This document shows positions 1 to 10,074 of a DNA stretch of 64,000 nucleotides, in pieces. Position 1 is the stretch's first letter, and the number at the start of each line of letters is the position of its first letter. The stretch comes from Stenotrophomonas koreensis (GTDB lineage Bacteria > Pseudomonadota > Gammaproteobacteria > Xanthomonadales > Xanthomonadaceae), in NCBI RefSeq assembly GCF_001431525.1, contig NZ_LDJH01000006.1:248001-312000 (forward strand). Reading direction: 5' to 3'. The notes below the pieces were generated by a model, which saw only the letters and a list, made by a program, of their open reading frames with translations, did no database searches and was not told the DNA's origin. The position numbers and the translations under genes were made by a program.

Positions 1-1
1 G

Positions 2-25
2 CGCAAGGCGCTGGACGCCCTGTGA
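2..25 (+). CDS. 3' end of an upstream gene, possibly trpA
   Basis: The window opens inside a reading frame that encodes RKALDAL and stops with TGA at 23-25. Only seven residues are visible, so the family cannot be recognised from sequence. In Xanthomonadaceae the tryptophan genes trpB-trpA commonly lie just before accD, so the tail of tryptophan synthase alpha chain is a reasonable guess from context only. Confidence 0.3.
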   Translation, partial: RKALDAL

Positions 26-35
26 CCCCTGGCGC

Positions 36-61
36 GCCCTGCCGGTCATGGCTGGCAGGGC
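36..61 (+). terminator. Hairpin between upstream gene and accD
   Basis: GCCCTGCC (36-43) and GGCAGGGC (54-61) form a perfect 8-bp stem eleven bases after the upstream stop codon. There is no T-run after it, so it is a weak intrinsic terminator or simply an mRNA 3' stabilising hairpin. Confidence 0.4.
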
Positions 62-199
62 GTGTGGTGTCAGGCCAGACATCGTGCCGTGTGCACGGTG
101 TCGAAAGTTCAACTCCATACGGATGGGTCTACACCGGTACGCTGCGCTAGACTGTGCCGGTTGCGGCCCTGGCCGCTTTGAACGGAAACCTGCTCCCGT

Positions 200-1083
<884 letters not shown>

Positions 1084-1084
<1 letters not shown>

Positions 1085-2433
1085 TGTCTGAACGTCGCTA
1101 TTTTGGTACCGATGGCATCCGTGGCCGGGTTGGCCACGGCGTGATCACCGCAGAATTCGTGCTGCGCCTGGGCAATGCCCTGGGGCGGGTGCTTTCGGCC
1201 GAGGGCCGCCGGCGGCCGGTGGTGGTGATCGGCAAGGACACCCGGATTTCCGGTTACATGTTCGAATCGGCACTGGAGGCGGGACTGGTGGCCGCCGGTG
1301 CCGATGTGCAGCTGCTCGGGCCGATGCCGACGCCGGCCATTGCGTTTCTGGCCCGCACCCTGGGCGCCGATGCCGGGGTGGTGATCAGTGCCTCGCACAA
1401 CCCGTATTTTGACAATGGCATCAAGTTCTTTTCCGCCCTGGGCGAAAAGCTTGATGACGCCACCGAGGCGGCCATCGAGGCGGCCATCGACCAGCCGTTG
1501 CTGACCGTGGATTCGGACCGGCTGGGCAAGGCGCGGCGCTCGGTGGAGGCGGTCGGCCGTTATGTCGAGTTCTGCAAGGCCAGCGTGGCGCGCGGGTTTG
1601 ACCTGCGCGGCATGAAGATCGTGCTCGATTGCGCCCACGGGGCGACCTACCAGATCGCACCGCTGCTGTTTGCCGAGCTGGGTGCACAGGTCAGTGTGAT
1701 CGGGGCCGCGCCCAATGGCCTGAACATCAATGACGGTGTCGGTTCGACCCATCCGCAGGCGCTGCAGCAGGCCGTGCTGGAACAGGGCGCGGACCTGGGC
1801 ATCGCCTTCGACGGCGACGGCGACCGCGTGCTGATGGTCGATGACCAGGGCGCACTGGTTGACGGTGACGGGCTGCTCTACGTGCTGGCCCGGGCCTGGC
1901 AGGCCAATGGGCGTCTGCGCGGCCCGGTGGTGGGCACCCTGATGACCAACTACGGTCTGGAGCAGGCCCTGGCCGGGTTGGGCCTGGCCTTCGTACGTGC
2001 CAATGTCGGCGACCGCCATGTCCACAAGGCCCTGGTCGAGGGGGCTGGCATCCTCGGTGGCGAGGCCTCCGGGCACCTGCTGTGCCTGGATCGCGCCAGC
2101 ACCGGCGATGCGATCATCAGCGCCCTGCAGGTGCTGGAAGTGCTGCGCAGCCAGGCGCTGACCCTGCGCCAGGCCTTGCAGGGGCTGGTCATGGTGCCGC
2201 AGGTCACCGAAAACGTGCGCCTGTCGGGCAACGCCAGGGCGGTGGTGGCTGCGCCGGGCGTGGTCCAGGCATTGGCACAGGCGCAGGCGGCCGTGGCCGG
2301 GCGGGGGCGGGCGTTCCTGCGTCCATCCGGTACCGAGCCAGTGGTGCGGGTGACCGTCGAGGCCGACAACGACCAGCTGGTGCGCCAGACCCTGGACGGC
2401 CTGGCTGCAGCGGTGCGCATGGCCGCGGCCTGA
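1084..2433 (+). CDS. glmM: Phosphoglucosamine mutase
   Basis: Converts glucosamine-6-phosphate to glucosamine-1-phosphate, the step feeding UDP-GlcNAc for peptidoglycan and lipid A. The 449-residue protein has the four-domain alpha-D-phosphohexomutase layout: the catalytic phosphoserine is S104 in ISASHNP, the Mg-binding loop is D243/D245/D247 in FDGDGDR, the sugar loop is GGEASGH, and the phosphate-binding loop [11 protein letters not shown] lies near the C-terminus. I chose ATG 1084, which shares its A with the accD stop; a TTG one codon upstream is less likely. GlmM is more often next to folP/ftsH, so the accD-glmM pairing is a lineage arrangement. Confidence 0.97.
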
Positions 2434-2610
2434 GTGCGCGGGGCAGGGCCGGCTGCATCCGTAGCAGCCGGTCCGCTTAGCCTGCCGGATTGAAAAATGC
2501 AATGACTTCAGTCGGGCCAGGTTGGGTTGGAAAAGCGCATAATCGCTGCCCGCCAACCACCCGGCGCTCGAGCGCCCGTGCCCTGCAGGCACGCAAACCA
2601 TGAGTTCATC

Positions 2611-3549
2611 ATGACCGCACGTATCCCGACCCTGGATATCACCCGTTACGACACCGACCGCGACGCGTTCGTGGCCGAACTGGGCGCTGCCTACCGCCAG
2701 TGGGGCTTTGCCGGCATCAGCAACCATGGCATCAGCCAGGAACTGATCGACAACGCCTACGCCGCTTTCCGCAAGTTCTATGCACTGCCGGAAGAGACCA
2801 AGAAGAAGTACCACCTGGCTGGCCAGGGCGGTGCGCGCGGCTATACCCCGTTCGGTATCGAGACCGCCAAGGACTCCAAGCACTTCGACCTGAAGGAGTT
2901 CTTCCACATCGGTCGTGAGATTGCTGACGATTCGAAGTATCGCGACGTGATGCCGCCGAACGTGTGGCCGGAGGAGGTGCCGGAGTTCAAGCAGTACGGC
3001 CTGGCCCTGTACAACGCCCTGGATGCGCTGGGTGCGCGCGTGCTGGCAGCGCTGGCCCTGCACATCGGCCTGCCGGAAGACTTCTTTGTCGACAAGGTCG
3101 ATGTCGGCAACTCGATCCTGCGCCCGATCCACTACCCGCCGATCACCACCGAGGACATCCCCAACGTGCGTGCCGGCGCCCACGGCGACATCAATTTCAT
3201 CACCCTGCTGGTCGGGGCATCCACTGCCGGGCTGGAAGTGCGCTCGCACGACGGTGAGTGGGTGCCGTTCACCTCTCAGGGCGACACCATCGTGGTCAAC
3301 ATCGGCGACATGCTGCAGCGCCTGACCAATCATGTGTACCCATCCACGATCCACCGGGTGGTCAACCCGGCCGGTGATGCGGCACGCCAGCCGCGCTATT
3401 CGGTGCCTTTCTTCCTGCATCCGAACCCGGACTTCCTGATCAAGACCCTTCCGGGCTGCATCAGTGCCGAGAACCCGGACCGCTATCCGCAAGCCATCAC
3501 CGCCCACGGCTTCCTGGAAGAGCGTCTGCGGGAAATCAAGCTCAAGTAA
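2611..3549 (+). CDS. Isopenicillin N synthase-family 2-oxoglutarate/Fe(II) dioxygenase
   Basis: A 312-residue non-haem iron oxygenase of the IPNS/2OG-Fe(II) superfamily. It has the N-terminal DIOX_N segment (PTLDITRYDTD, then GFAGISNHGIS) and the double-stranded beta helix. The iron triad is H191-x-D193 (in AHGDIN) and H248 (in IHRVVNP), with R262-x-S264 to hold the 2-oxoglutarate carboxylate. All catalytic residues are present, so it should be active. The substrate is unknown; family members hydroxylate, desaturate or cyclise small molecules. ATG 2611 matches the conserved N-terminus; the frame extends upstream without a convincing start. It lies alone between glmM and tpiA and ends in its own terminator. 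Confidence 0.85.
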   Translation: MTARIPTLDITRYDTDRDAFVAELGAAYRQWGFAGISNHGISQELIDNAYAAFRKFYALPEETKKKYHLAGQGGARGYTPFGIETAKDSKHFDLKEFFHIGREIADDSKYRDVMPPNVWPEEVPEFKQYGLALYNALDALGARVLAALALHIGLPEDFFVDKVDVGNSILRPIHYPPITTEDIPNVRAGAHGDINFITLLVGASTAGLEVRSHDGEWVPFTSQGDTIVVNIGDMLQRLTNHVYPSTIHRVVNPAGDAARQPRYSVPFFLHPNPDFLIKTLPGCISAENPDRYPQAITAHGFLEERLREIKLK

Positions 3550-3580
3550 GTGTTTGTTGGCTTGCAGTGCTGATGTTGGC

Positions 3581-3606
3581 GCCACCGGTTTTCCGGTGGC
3601 GTTTTC
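3581..3606 (+). terminator. Rho-independent terminator after the 2OG oxygenase
   Basis: Perfect 8-bp stem GCCACCGG/CCGGTGGC with a TTTT loop (3581-3600), followed by GTTTTC. It separates the oxygenase from tpiA. Confidence 0.7.
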
Positions 3607-3675
3607 ATGTCGATATGCGGCAGGCGCGAATGGATCGGCTATCCTTGCGCGCCTGAATCACCGAGGAGTGGCCTG

Positions 3676-4428
3676 ATGCGTCGCAAGATTGTTGCCGGTA
3701 ACTGGAAGCTGCATGGCAGCCGGGATTTCGCCACCAGCCTGGTGGGGAAGGTGGCGGCCGCACTGCCGCTGGATGGGGTGGAAGTGGTGATCCTGCCGCC
3801 GCTGCCTTACCTGGGCGACCTGGTCGAGGATTTCCAGCACACCACGCTGGCCTTCGGTGCGCAGGATGTCAGCAGCAACCAGGAAGGGGCCTACACCGGC
3901 GAGGTGTCGGCAAAAATGCTGGTGGATGTGGGGGCGCGTTTTGGCCTGGTCGGTCATTCCGAGCGCCGTCAGTACCATCACGAATCCAGCGAGCATGTTG
4001 CGCGCAAGTTCCTTGCTGCCGTCAATGCCGGGCTGCGGCCGATCCTGTGTGTGGGTGAATCGCTGCAGCAGCGCGAAGCCGGTCTGACCGAGGATGTGAT
4101 CGCCTCGCAGCTGCGGCCGGTGCTGGACCTGGTCAGTGCTGCGGCCTTCGAGGGCGCGGTGGTGGCCTATGAGCCGGTATGGGCGATCGGCACCGGACGC
4201 ACCGCCAGCCCCGCCCAGGCCCAGGCCGTACATGCCTTCATTCGTGGCGAAGTGGCGCGCTACGATGCTAGAATTGCCGACTCCCTGCCGATCCTGTATG
4301 GCGGTAGCGTCAAGCCTGACAATGCTTCCGAGCTGTTTTCGCAGCCGGATGTCGATGGTGGGCTGGTCGGCGGTGCTTCGCTGGTGGCGGCAGATTTCAT
4401 TGCCATTGCCAGTGCAGTCACCCGCTAA
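3676..4428 (+). CDS. tpiA: Triosephosphate isomerase
   Basis: Interconverts dihydroxyacetone phosphate and glyceraldehyde-3-phosphate in glycolysis and gluconeogenesis. The 250-residue TIM barrel shows N9 and K11 in AGNWKLHG, the electrophilic histidine H94 in VGHSERR, the catalytic base E166 in AYEPVWAIGTG (start of flexible loop 6) and the phosphate-binding GGSVKPDN. ATG 3676 is preceded by a GAGGAG ribosome binding site at 3663-3668 and gives the usual MRRKIVAGNWK start. secG follows after 33 bases, the common tpiA-secG linkage. Confidence 0.97.
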   Translation: MRRKIVAGNWKLHGSRDFATSLVGKVAAALPLDGVEVVILPPLPYLGDLVEDFQHTTLAFGAQDVSSNQEGAYTGEVSAKMLVDVGARFGLVGHSERRQYHHESSEHVARKFLAAVNAGLRPILCVGESLQQREAGLTEDVIASQLRPVLDLVSAAAFEGAVVAYEPVWAIGTGRTASPAQAQAVHAFIRGEVARYDARIADSLPILYGGSVKPDNASELFSQPDVDGGLVGGASLVAADFIAIASAVTR

Positions 4429-4461
4429 GTTTTCGATACACCTTCCGCGGACTCAAAGCCC

Positions 4462-4890
4462 ATGTTGATGATTGTCCTGAATGTGATCTATGTGCTCGTC
4501 GCCATTGCGATGATCGCGCTGATCTTGCTCCAGCGTGGCTCCGGTGCCGCGGCGGGTTCCGGCTTCGGTGCAGGCGCCTCCGGCACTGTTTTTGGCGCGC
4601 GTGGTGCGGCCAACTTCATGTCCAAGTCCACCAAGTGGCTGGGCGTGGCCTTTTTTGCCATCAGCATGTTCATGGCCTGGTACGCCACCCATGGCGGCCG
4701 CATCGAGGGGACTGACCTCGGGGTGATGTCGCAGGTGCCGGTGGCCGAGGTGCAGACGGCGCCGGTGCCGGCGGCTCCGGCGGCTGTCCCGGTGGCCCCG
4801 GCTGCAGTGGAGCCGGCGGCTGTGCCGGCTCAGGCGGAAACGTCGGTTCCGGGTGAAGAAACTGCCGAAAAGCCCGCACAAAACAACTGA
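4462..4890 (+). CDS. secG: Preprotein translocase subunit SecG
   Basis: Small membrane subunit of the SecYEG export channel. The 142-residue protein has two transmembrane helices (about residues 3-23 and 54-74) around the conserved cytoplasmic loop LLQRGSGAAAGSGFG. After the second helix comes a roughly 60-residue tail rich in alanine, proline and valine that ends in acidic and basic residues; this makes it longer than E. coli SecG (110 aa). Such tails vary freely in the family. It closes the tpiA-secG unit; tRNA-Leu starts 46 bases downstream. Confidence 0.95.
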   Translation: MLMIVLNVIYVLVAIAMIALILLQRGSGAAAGSGFGAGASGTVFGARGAANFMSKSTKWLGVAFFAISMFMAWYATHGGRIEGTDLGVMSQVPVAEVQTAPVPAAPAAVPVAPAAVEPAAVPAQAETSVPGEETAEKPAQNN

Positions 4891-4936
4891 AGGCGGTTAC
4901 AATAGCCGCTGCACCGATCTTCATGGTGCAGGCATT

Positions 4937-5021
4937 GCCCAGGTGGCGGAATTGGTAGACGCACTACCTTGAGGTGGTAGCGACGCAAGTCGTAGGGGTT
5001 CGAGTCCCCTCTTGGGCACCA
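4937..5021 (+). tRNA. leuU: tRNA-Leu(GAG)
   Basis: An 85-nt class II tRNA including the encoded CCA. The acceptor arm GCCCAGG pairs with CTTGGGC, the anticodon stem CTACC/GGTAG holds the loop TTGAGGT (anticodon GAG), a long variable arm follows, and GGTTCGAGTCC forms the T loop. A TACAAT -10-like element lies at 4898-4903, overlapping the region just after secG. It sits between secG and nuoA, as in many gammaproteobacteria. Confidence 0.96.
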
Positions 5022-5130
5022 ATACTTCAGAAGTACATTCGGAGCATGCGGACCTGCAGCCTGTCTGCTCCGTCATTTCCCATGCCAAAGCGCCGTTCGG
5101 CGTCGTAGGCAGAGGCAAGAGAGAATCGCT

Positions 5131-5487
5131 GTGCTGGCCGAATATTTGCCGTCTCTGCTGTTTCTGATCATCGCTACCGGCATCGGCATCACGCTGATGG
5201 CGGTCAGTCGTTTTCTTGCGCCGCGTAATCCTGATGCCCAGATGTTGTCGCCCTATGAGTGCGGCTTTGAGGCATTTGAAAACGCACGCATGAAGTTCGA
5301 CGTGCGCTATTACCTGATCGCGATCCAGTTCATCGTCTTCGACCTGGAAATCATCTTCATCGTGCCGTGGACCCAGGTCTTTATGGATCTGGGTGCCCGT
5401 GGTCTGGTGACGATGGGCCTGTTCGTGGGCATGCTGTTTCTCGGTTTCATTTATGTGTGGAAGAAGGGAGCGCTGGAATGGGAGTGA
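5131..5487 (+). CDS. nuoA: NADH-quinone oxidoreductase subunit A
   Basis: Small membrane subunit of respiratory complex I, which passes electrons from NADH to ubiquinone and pumps protons. The 118-residue protein has three transmembrane helices and the conserved segment [22 protein letters not shown] on the loop near the quinone channel. No ATG lies near the N-terminus; the GTG at 5131 (giving MLAEYLPSL) is the likely start. It opens the nuoA-N operon, and its last 10 bases overlap the nuoB start. Confidence 0.97.
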   Translation: MLAEYLPSLLFLIIATGIGITLMAVSRFLAPRNPDAQMLSPYECGFEAFENARMKFDVRYYLIAIQFIVFDLEIIFIVPWTQVFMDLGARGLVTMGLFVGMLFLGFIYVWKKGALEWE

Positions 5488-6032
5488 TACAGACTCTCGA
5501 TGGCTTGATGCATAACCCGGTCCCGCTGGGACAGGTCGATGACATCCTGCGCCCCGAAGGCGAGAACCCGCTGCTGGAAAAGGGCTACGTCACCACCAGT
5601 GTCGATGCCCTGTTGAACTGGGCACGTACCGGTTCGATGTGGCCGATGACCTTCGGCCTGGCCTGCTGCGCGGTGGAAATGATGCACTGCGGTGCAGCGC
5701 GCCTGGACCTTGACCGCTATGGCGTGGTGTTCCGCCCGTCGCCGCGTCAGTCTGACGTGATGATCGTGGCCGGCACCCTGGTCAACAAGATGGCCCCGGC
5801 GCTGCGCAAGGTCTATGACCAGATGCCCAACCCGAAATGGGTGATCTCGATGGGCAGCTGCGCCAACGGCGGTGGCTATTACCACTATTCGTATTCGGTC
5901 GTTCGCGGTTGTGACCGTGTGGTGCCGGTGGATGTCTATGTGCCGGGTTGTCCGCCGACCGCCGAAGCGCTGGTCTACGGCATCCTGCAGCTGCAAAAGA
6001 AGATTCGCCGCGAACACACGATCGCGCGTTGA
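5478..6032 (+). CDS. nuoB: NADH-quinone oxidoreductase subunit B
   Basis: Carries the terminal iron-sulfur cluster N2, the immediate electron donor to quinone, in the connecting module of complex I. In this 184-residue protein the N2 ligands are all visible: C63 and C64 ([10 protein letters not shown]), C128 (GSCANGGG) and C158 (PGCPP). I chose ATG 5478, overlapping nuoA by 10 bases, because it matches the family N-terminus. Length is normal. Confidence 0.97.
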   Translation: MGVIQTLDGLMHNPVPLGQVDDILRPEGENPLLEKGYVTTSVDALLNWARTGSMWPMTFGLACCAVEMMHCGAARLDLDRYGVVFRPSPRQSDVMIVAGTLVNKMAPALRKVYDQMPNPKWVISMGSCANGGGYYHYSYSVVRGCDRVVPVDVYVPGCPPTAEALVYGILQLQKKIRREHTIAR

Positions 6033-6064
6033 CCTGTCCACCTTACAAGAGCACGCCAAGCCCC

Positions 6065-6817
6065 ATGGCACAGCAAGCCTCCCCCTTCATCGACCGACTT
6101 GCAGCGCGTTTCGCCGGCGCGCAGGTCACTGTGGTTGAACCGCGTGGCGAAGTGACCCTGGATGTGCCGGTGGCCGATTGGCTGTCCACCTGCCAGGCGT
6201 TGCGCGATGAGCTGGGTTTTGAACAGCTGATCGACCTGTGTGGCGTTGACTACATGGGCTATGGCGACGATGAGTGGGACACTTCGGACGTTTCCTCTTC
6301 CGGTTTCAGCCGCGGCGTTGAAGGTCGCGGTGTCGGTCGTTTCGGCTGGGGGCAGGGCCCGCAGCGTGAAACCGCCGACGGTCCGCAGCCGATGGTCATG
6401 CCGAGCCGGCGTTTTGCGGTGGTGGCGCAGTTGCGCTCGCTGCAGCACAACCTGATCCTGGCCGTACGCACCTTTGCTCCGGACGATGGCCTGCCGGTGG
6501 TTGCCTCGCTGTGCGCTGTCTGGCCGGGCGTGAACTGGTTCGAGCGTGAAGCCTTCGACCTGTACGGCATCCTGTTCGAGGGTCATCCGGACCTGCGCCG
6601 GATCCTGACCGACTACGGCTTTGTCGGCCACCCGTTCCGCAAGGACTTCCCGCTGATCGGCAACGTCGAAGTGCGTTACGACGAAGAGAAGCAGCGCGTG
6701 GTCTACGAGCCGGTGACGTCGGTCGAGCCGCGTGTCGGTGTGCCGCGCGTTCTGCGTGATGATGCCCGTTTTGCCACCGCTGCCGGTGAGCGTGCCCAGC
6801 AGGAGGCAGCCAAGTGA
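6065..6817 (+). CDS. nuoC: NADH-quinone oxidoreductase subunit C
   Basis: Peripheral 30-kDa subunit of complex I, separate from nuoD here rather than fused as in E. coli. The 250-residue protein has the family segments [12 protein letters not shown] and the signature [29 protein letters not shown]. Between the two, roughly residues 68-112 form a glycine/serine-rich insertion not found in compact NuoC proteins. ATG 6065 begins MAQQASPF. Its stop overlaps the nuoD GTG start by four bases (GTGA). Confidence 0.96.
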   Translation: MAQQASPFIDRLAARFAGAQVTVVEPRGEVTLDVPVADWLSTCQALRDELGFEQLIDLCGVDYMGYGDDEWDTSDVSSSGFSRGVEGRGVGRFGWGQGPQRETADGPQPMVMPSRRFAVVAQLRSLQHNLILAVRTFAPDDGLPVVASLCAVWPGVNWFEREAFDLYGILFEGHPDLRRILTDYGFVGHPFRKDFPLIGNVEVRYDEEKQRVVYEPVTSVEPRVGVPRVLRDDARFATAAGERAQQEAAK

Positions 6818-8121
6818 GTGATATTGCCCAGGCTTCCCGCGCCTTTGCCAGCAATGCCGGCGAAGACCGTCAGGAAATCCAGAACTACACGATGAACTTC
6901 GGTCCGCAGCACCCGTCCGCGCACGGCGTGCTCCGTCTGATCCTCGAGATGGACGGTGAGACCATCATGCGCGCCGATCCGCATATCGGCCTGCTGCATC
7001 GTGGTACCGAAAAGCTGGCCGAATCCAAGCCGTTCAACCAGTCCATCGGTTACATGGACCGGCTGGATTACTGCTCGATGATGTGCAACGAGCACGCCTA
7101 CGTGCGCGCGATCGAGAACCTGATGGGGATCGAGGCGCCGGTGCGTGCGCAGTACATCCGCACCATGTTCGACGAAATCACCCGCATCCTGAACCACCTG
7201 ATGAACATCGGTACCGGTGCGCTGGACCTGGGTGCGATGGCGGTGATGCTGTACGCCTTCCGTGAGCGCGAGGAGCTGATGGACTGCTACGAGGCGGTCT
7301 CCGGTGCGCGCATGCATGCGGCGTACTACCGCCCGGGCGGTGTCTATCGTGACCTGCCCGATGCGATGCCAAAGTACAAGGAGTCGCGCTGGCACAAGGG
7401 CGCCGCACTGAAGAAGCTCAATGCTGCGCGCGAAGGCTCGATGCTGGATTTCCTGGAGAATTTCACCCAGGAATTCCCGGGCCGCGTCGACGAATACGAG
7501 ACCCTGCTCACCGACAACCGCATCTGGAAGCAGCGTACCGTCGGCATCGGTGTGGTTGATCCGGAACTGGCCAAGGCCTGGGGCATGACCGGCGTGATGC
7601 TGCGTGGCTCGGGTATCGAGTGGGACCTGCGCAAGAAGCGTCCGTACGCTGCCTACGCTGACATGGACTTTGACATCCCGGTCGGCGTCCAGGGTGACTG
7701 CTACGACCGTTACCTGTGCCGCGTGGCTGAAATGCGCCAGTCCAACCGGATCATTGCCCAGTGCGTGAAGTGGCTCAAGGCCAACCCAGGTCCGGTGATC
7801 GTGGACAACTTCAAGGTCGCCCCGCCCAAGCGCACCGCGATGAAGGACGACATGGAAGCGCTGATCCATCACTTCAAGCTTTTCAGTGAAGGCTACAGCG
7901 TCCCGGCCGGTGAAACCTATGCAGCGGTGGAAGCGCCCAAGGGCGAGTTTGGCTGCTACCTGATCAGCGATGGCGCCAACAAGCCCTTCCGCGTGCACCT
8001 GCGTGCGCCGGGCTTTGCCCATCTGTCCTCGATTGATTCCTGCGTCCGTGGGCACATGCTCGCCGACGTGGTCGCCATGATCGGTACCTACGATCTGGTG
8101 TTCGGCGAGGTAGACCGGTGA
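6814..8121 (+). CDS. nuoD: NADH-quinone oxidoreductase subunit D
   Basis: The 49-kDa subunit that forms the quinone-binding cavity with NuoB. The 435-residue protein is typical: [11 protein letters not shown] near the N-terminus, then [29 protein letters not shown], and the C-terminal segment ending VFGEVDR. The conserved quinone-site tyrosine and histidine lie in these blocks. A GTG start at 6814 overlaps the nuoC stop. The stop overlaps a short coupled frame that precedes nuoE (8118-8204). Confidence 0.97.
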   Translation: MSDIAQASRAFASNAGEDRQEIQNYTMNFGPQHPSAHGVLRLILEMDGETIMRADPHIGLLHRGTEKLAESKPFNQSIGYMDRLDYCSMMCNEHAYVRAIENLMGIEAPVRAQYIRTMFDEITRILNHLMNIGTGALDLGAMAVMLYAFREREELMDCYEAVSGARMHAAYYRPGGVYRDLPDAMPKYKESRWHKGAALKKLNAAREGSMLDFLENFTQEFPGRVDEYETLLTDNRIWKQRTVGIGVVDPELAKAWGMTGVMLRGSGIEWDLRKKRPYAAYADMDFDIPVGVQGDCYDRYLCRVAEMRQSNRIIAQCVKWLKANPGPVIVDNFKVAPPKRTAMKDDMEALIHHFKLFSEGYSVPAGETYAAVEAPKGEFGCYLISDGANKPFRVHLRAPGFAHLSSIDSCVRGHMLADVVAMIGTYDLVFGEVDR

Positions 8122-8204
8122 TCACGGTCGAAATGAACCTGCTGGCCGGCGCTTGCGCCGGCCTGGCTATTGGATTTGTTGATTTTGCATCTGAGGTCGG
8201 CTGA
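8118..8204 (+). CDS. Possible 28-residue coupled micro-ORF between nuoD and nuoE
   Basis: A frame opens with GTG at 8118, overlapping the nuoD stop as GTGA, and closes with TGA at 8202-8204, whose A is also the first base of the nuoE ATG. It would encode a mostly hydrophobic peptide containing [16 protein letters not shown], enough for one short membrane segment; an internal ATG is at 8133. The same DNA contains a perfect 9-bp hairpin (8144-8163), so it may instead be a non-coding processing or stability element. I recognise no family. Coding status is undecided. Confidence 0.3.
   Translation: MITVEMNLLAGACAGLAIGFVDFASEVG
8144..8163 (+). other. Perfect GC-rich hairpin in the nuoD-nuoE junction
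   Basis: GGCCGGCGC (8144-8152) and GCGCCGGCC (8155-8163) are exact inverted repeats with a two-base centre. There is no T-run. It sits in the only sizeable gap within the first half of the nuo operon, so it may affect mRNA processing or the expression ratio of nuoD and nuoE. Confidence 0.6.
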
Positions 8205-8731
8205 TGAAGGCGACAGGAAATTTCGAGGCGGCGCGCGACGTCGACCCGATGGTGGTGTTGAGCGACAAGACTCGCGCGCACATTGATCACTGGCTGAGCA
8301 AGTTCCCGCCGGACCGCAAGCGTTCGGCGGTGCTGCAGGGGCTGCATGCTGCCCAGGAGCAGAACAACGGCTTTCTGACCGACGAGCTGATCGCCGGCGT
8401 GGCCAAGTACCTGGACCTGCCGCCGGTATGGGCCTACGAGGTCGCCAGCTTCTACTCGATGTACGAGCTGGAGCCGGTGGGCCGTCACAACGTGGCGATC
8501 TGCAACAACATCAGCTGCTGGCTCAACGGCGCTGACGAGCTGATCGCGCATGCCGAGAAGAAGCTCGGCTGCAAGGTCGGGCAGAGTACCGCTGATGGCC
8601 GCATCTACCTCAAGCGCGAGGAAGAATGCCTGGCCGGTTGTGCCGGTGCGCCGATGATGGTCATCAATGGCCATTACCACGAGCGTCTGACCAAGCAGAA
8701 GGTCGACGAATTGCTGGACGGTCTGGAGTAA
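8204..8731 (+). CDS. nuoE: NADH-quinone oxidoreductase subunit E
   Basis: The 24-kDa thioredoxin-fold subunit of the NADH dehydrogenase module, holding the [2Fe-2S] cluster N1a. Ligands are C100 and C105 (CNNISC) and C142 and C146 (CLAGC). At 175 residues it is of normal size, with the helical N-terminal part (about 30-85) before the ferredoxin-like domain. ATG 8204 overlaps the preceding TGA. nuoF starts five bases after its stop. Confidence 0.96.
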   Translation: MKATGNFEAARDVDPMVVLSDKTRAHIDHWLSKFPPDRKRSAVLQGLHAAQEQNNGFLTDELIAGVAKYLDLPPVWAYEVASFYSMYELEPVGRHNVAICNNISCWLNGADELIAHAEKKLGCKVGQSTADGRIYLKREEECLAGCAGAPMMVINGHYHERLTKQKVDELLDGLE

Positions 8732-8736
8732 GCGCC

Positions 8737-10074
8737 ATGGCAAACCATCAATCCAACGGGCCGGTCGGCCCGGCGCCGCAGCCGCACAACGTGGTCTACA
8801 CCACGCTGCATTACGACACCCCGTGGTCGTATGAGAACTACCTCAAGACCGGTGGTTACCAGGCGCTGCGCAAGATCCTGACCGAAAAGATTCCGCCGGC
8901 TGACATCATCGAGATGGTCAAGCAGTCCGGCCTGCGTGGTCGTGGCGGTGCCGGCTTCCCGACCGGCCTGAAGTGGTCCTTCATGCCCAAGGGCGATGTG
9001 CAGAAGTACATCCTGTGCAACTCGGACGAATCCGAGCCGGGTACCTGCAAGGACCGCGACATCCTGCGTTACAACCCGCATGCGGTGATCGAAGGCATGG
9101 CCATTGCCTGCTATGCCACCGGCTCCACCGCCGGTTACAACTACATGCGTGGCGAGTTCCACCACGAGCCGTTCGAGCATTTCGAGCAGGCGCTGGCCGA
9201 TGCCCGTGCCAACGGCCTGATCGGCAAGAACGTGCTCGGCTCGGGCGTGGACATAGAGATCCACGGCGCGCTTGGCGCCGGCGCCTACATCTGCGGTGAG
9301 GAAACCGCGCTGATGGAGTCGCTGGAGGGCAAGAAGGGGCAGCCGCGCTACAAGCCGCCGTTCCCGGCCAACTTCGGCCTGTACGGCAAGCCGACCACGA
9401 TCAACAACACCGAGACCTATGCCTCGGTGCCGGCGATCGTGCGCAACGGCGCCGACTGGTTCAAGGGCCTGTCCAAGACCAACAACGGCGGCCCGAAGTG
9501 CTTCTCAGTGTCCGGCTGCGTGCAGAAGGGCGGCAATTTCGAAGTGCCGCTTGGCACCACCTTCAACGAACTGCTGGAAATGGCCGGCGGCCTGAAGCCG
9601 GGTCGCAAGCTCAAGGGTGCCATCCCCGGCGGTGTATCGATGCCGGTGCTGACCGCCGCCGAGCTGGACAACCTGCCGATGGACTACGACACCATCCGTG
9701 CGCTGGGCTCGGGCCTGGGTTCGGGCGCGATCGTGGTGCTGGATGACAGCGTCTGCTGCGTCAAGTTTGCCCGTCGCATCAGCCAGTTCTTCCACAAGGA
9801 ATCCTGTGGCCAGTGCACCCCGTGCCGCGAAGGCACCGGCTGGATGCACCGCACGTTGCAGCGCATCGTCGATGGCAAGGCCACGATGGAGGACCTGCAC
9901 CAGCTCAAGACGGTAGCCGGCCAGATCGAAGGCCACACCATTTGCGCGTTCGGCGAAGCGGCGGCATGGCCCATCCAGGGGTTCCTGCGCCAGTTCTGGG
10001 ACGAATTTGAGTATTACATCGTCAACGGTCATTCGATGGTTGACGGCAAGAACGCGGAGGCTGCTGTCGCATGA
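8737..10074 (+). CDS. nuoF: NADH-quinone oxidoreductase subunit F
   Basis: Binds NADH and FMN and carries the [4Fe-4S] cluster N3, making it the electron entry point of complex I. The 445-residue protein has the NADH/FMN glycine-rich segment [13 protein letters not shown], the FMN segment [14 protein letters not shown], a second glycine-rich turn [12 protein letters not shown], and N3 ligands C357, C360, C363 (SCGQCTPC) and C403. ATG 8737 begins MANHQSN, five bases after nuoE. Its stop overlaps nuoG as ATGA. Confidence 0.97.
   Translation: MANHQSNGPVGPAPQPHNVVYTTLHYDTPWSYENYLKTGGYQALRKILTEKIPPADIIEMVKQSGLRGRGGAGFPTGLKWSFMPKGDVQKYILCNSDESEPGTCKDRDILRYNPHAVIEGMAIACYATGSTAGYNYMRGEFHHEPFEHFEQALADARANGLIGKNVLGSGVDIEIHGALGAGAYICGEETALMESLEGKKGQPRYKPPFPANFGLYGKPTTINNTETYASVPAIVRNGADWFKGLSKTNNGGPKCFSVSGCVQKGGNFEVPLGTTFNELLEMAGGLKPGRKLKGAIPGGVSMPVLTAAELDNLPMDYDTIRALGSGLGSGAIVVLDDSVCCVKFARRISQFFHKESCGQCTPCREGTGWMHRTLQRIVDGKATMEDLHQLKTVAGQIEGHTICAFGEAAAWPIQGFLRQFWDEFEYYIVNGHSMVDGKNAEAAVA

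Noticed and set aside
4921-5118. Minus-strand ORF containing the peptide GLEPLRLASLPPQG
   Set aside because: It is the antisense translation of tRNA-Leu(GAG), a well-known spurious protein in databases.
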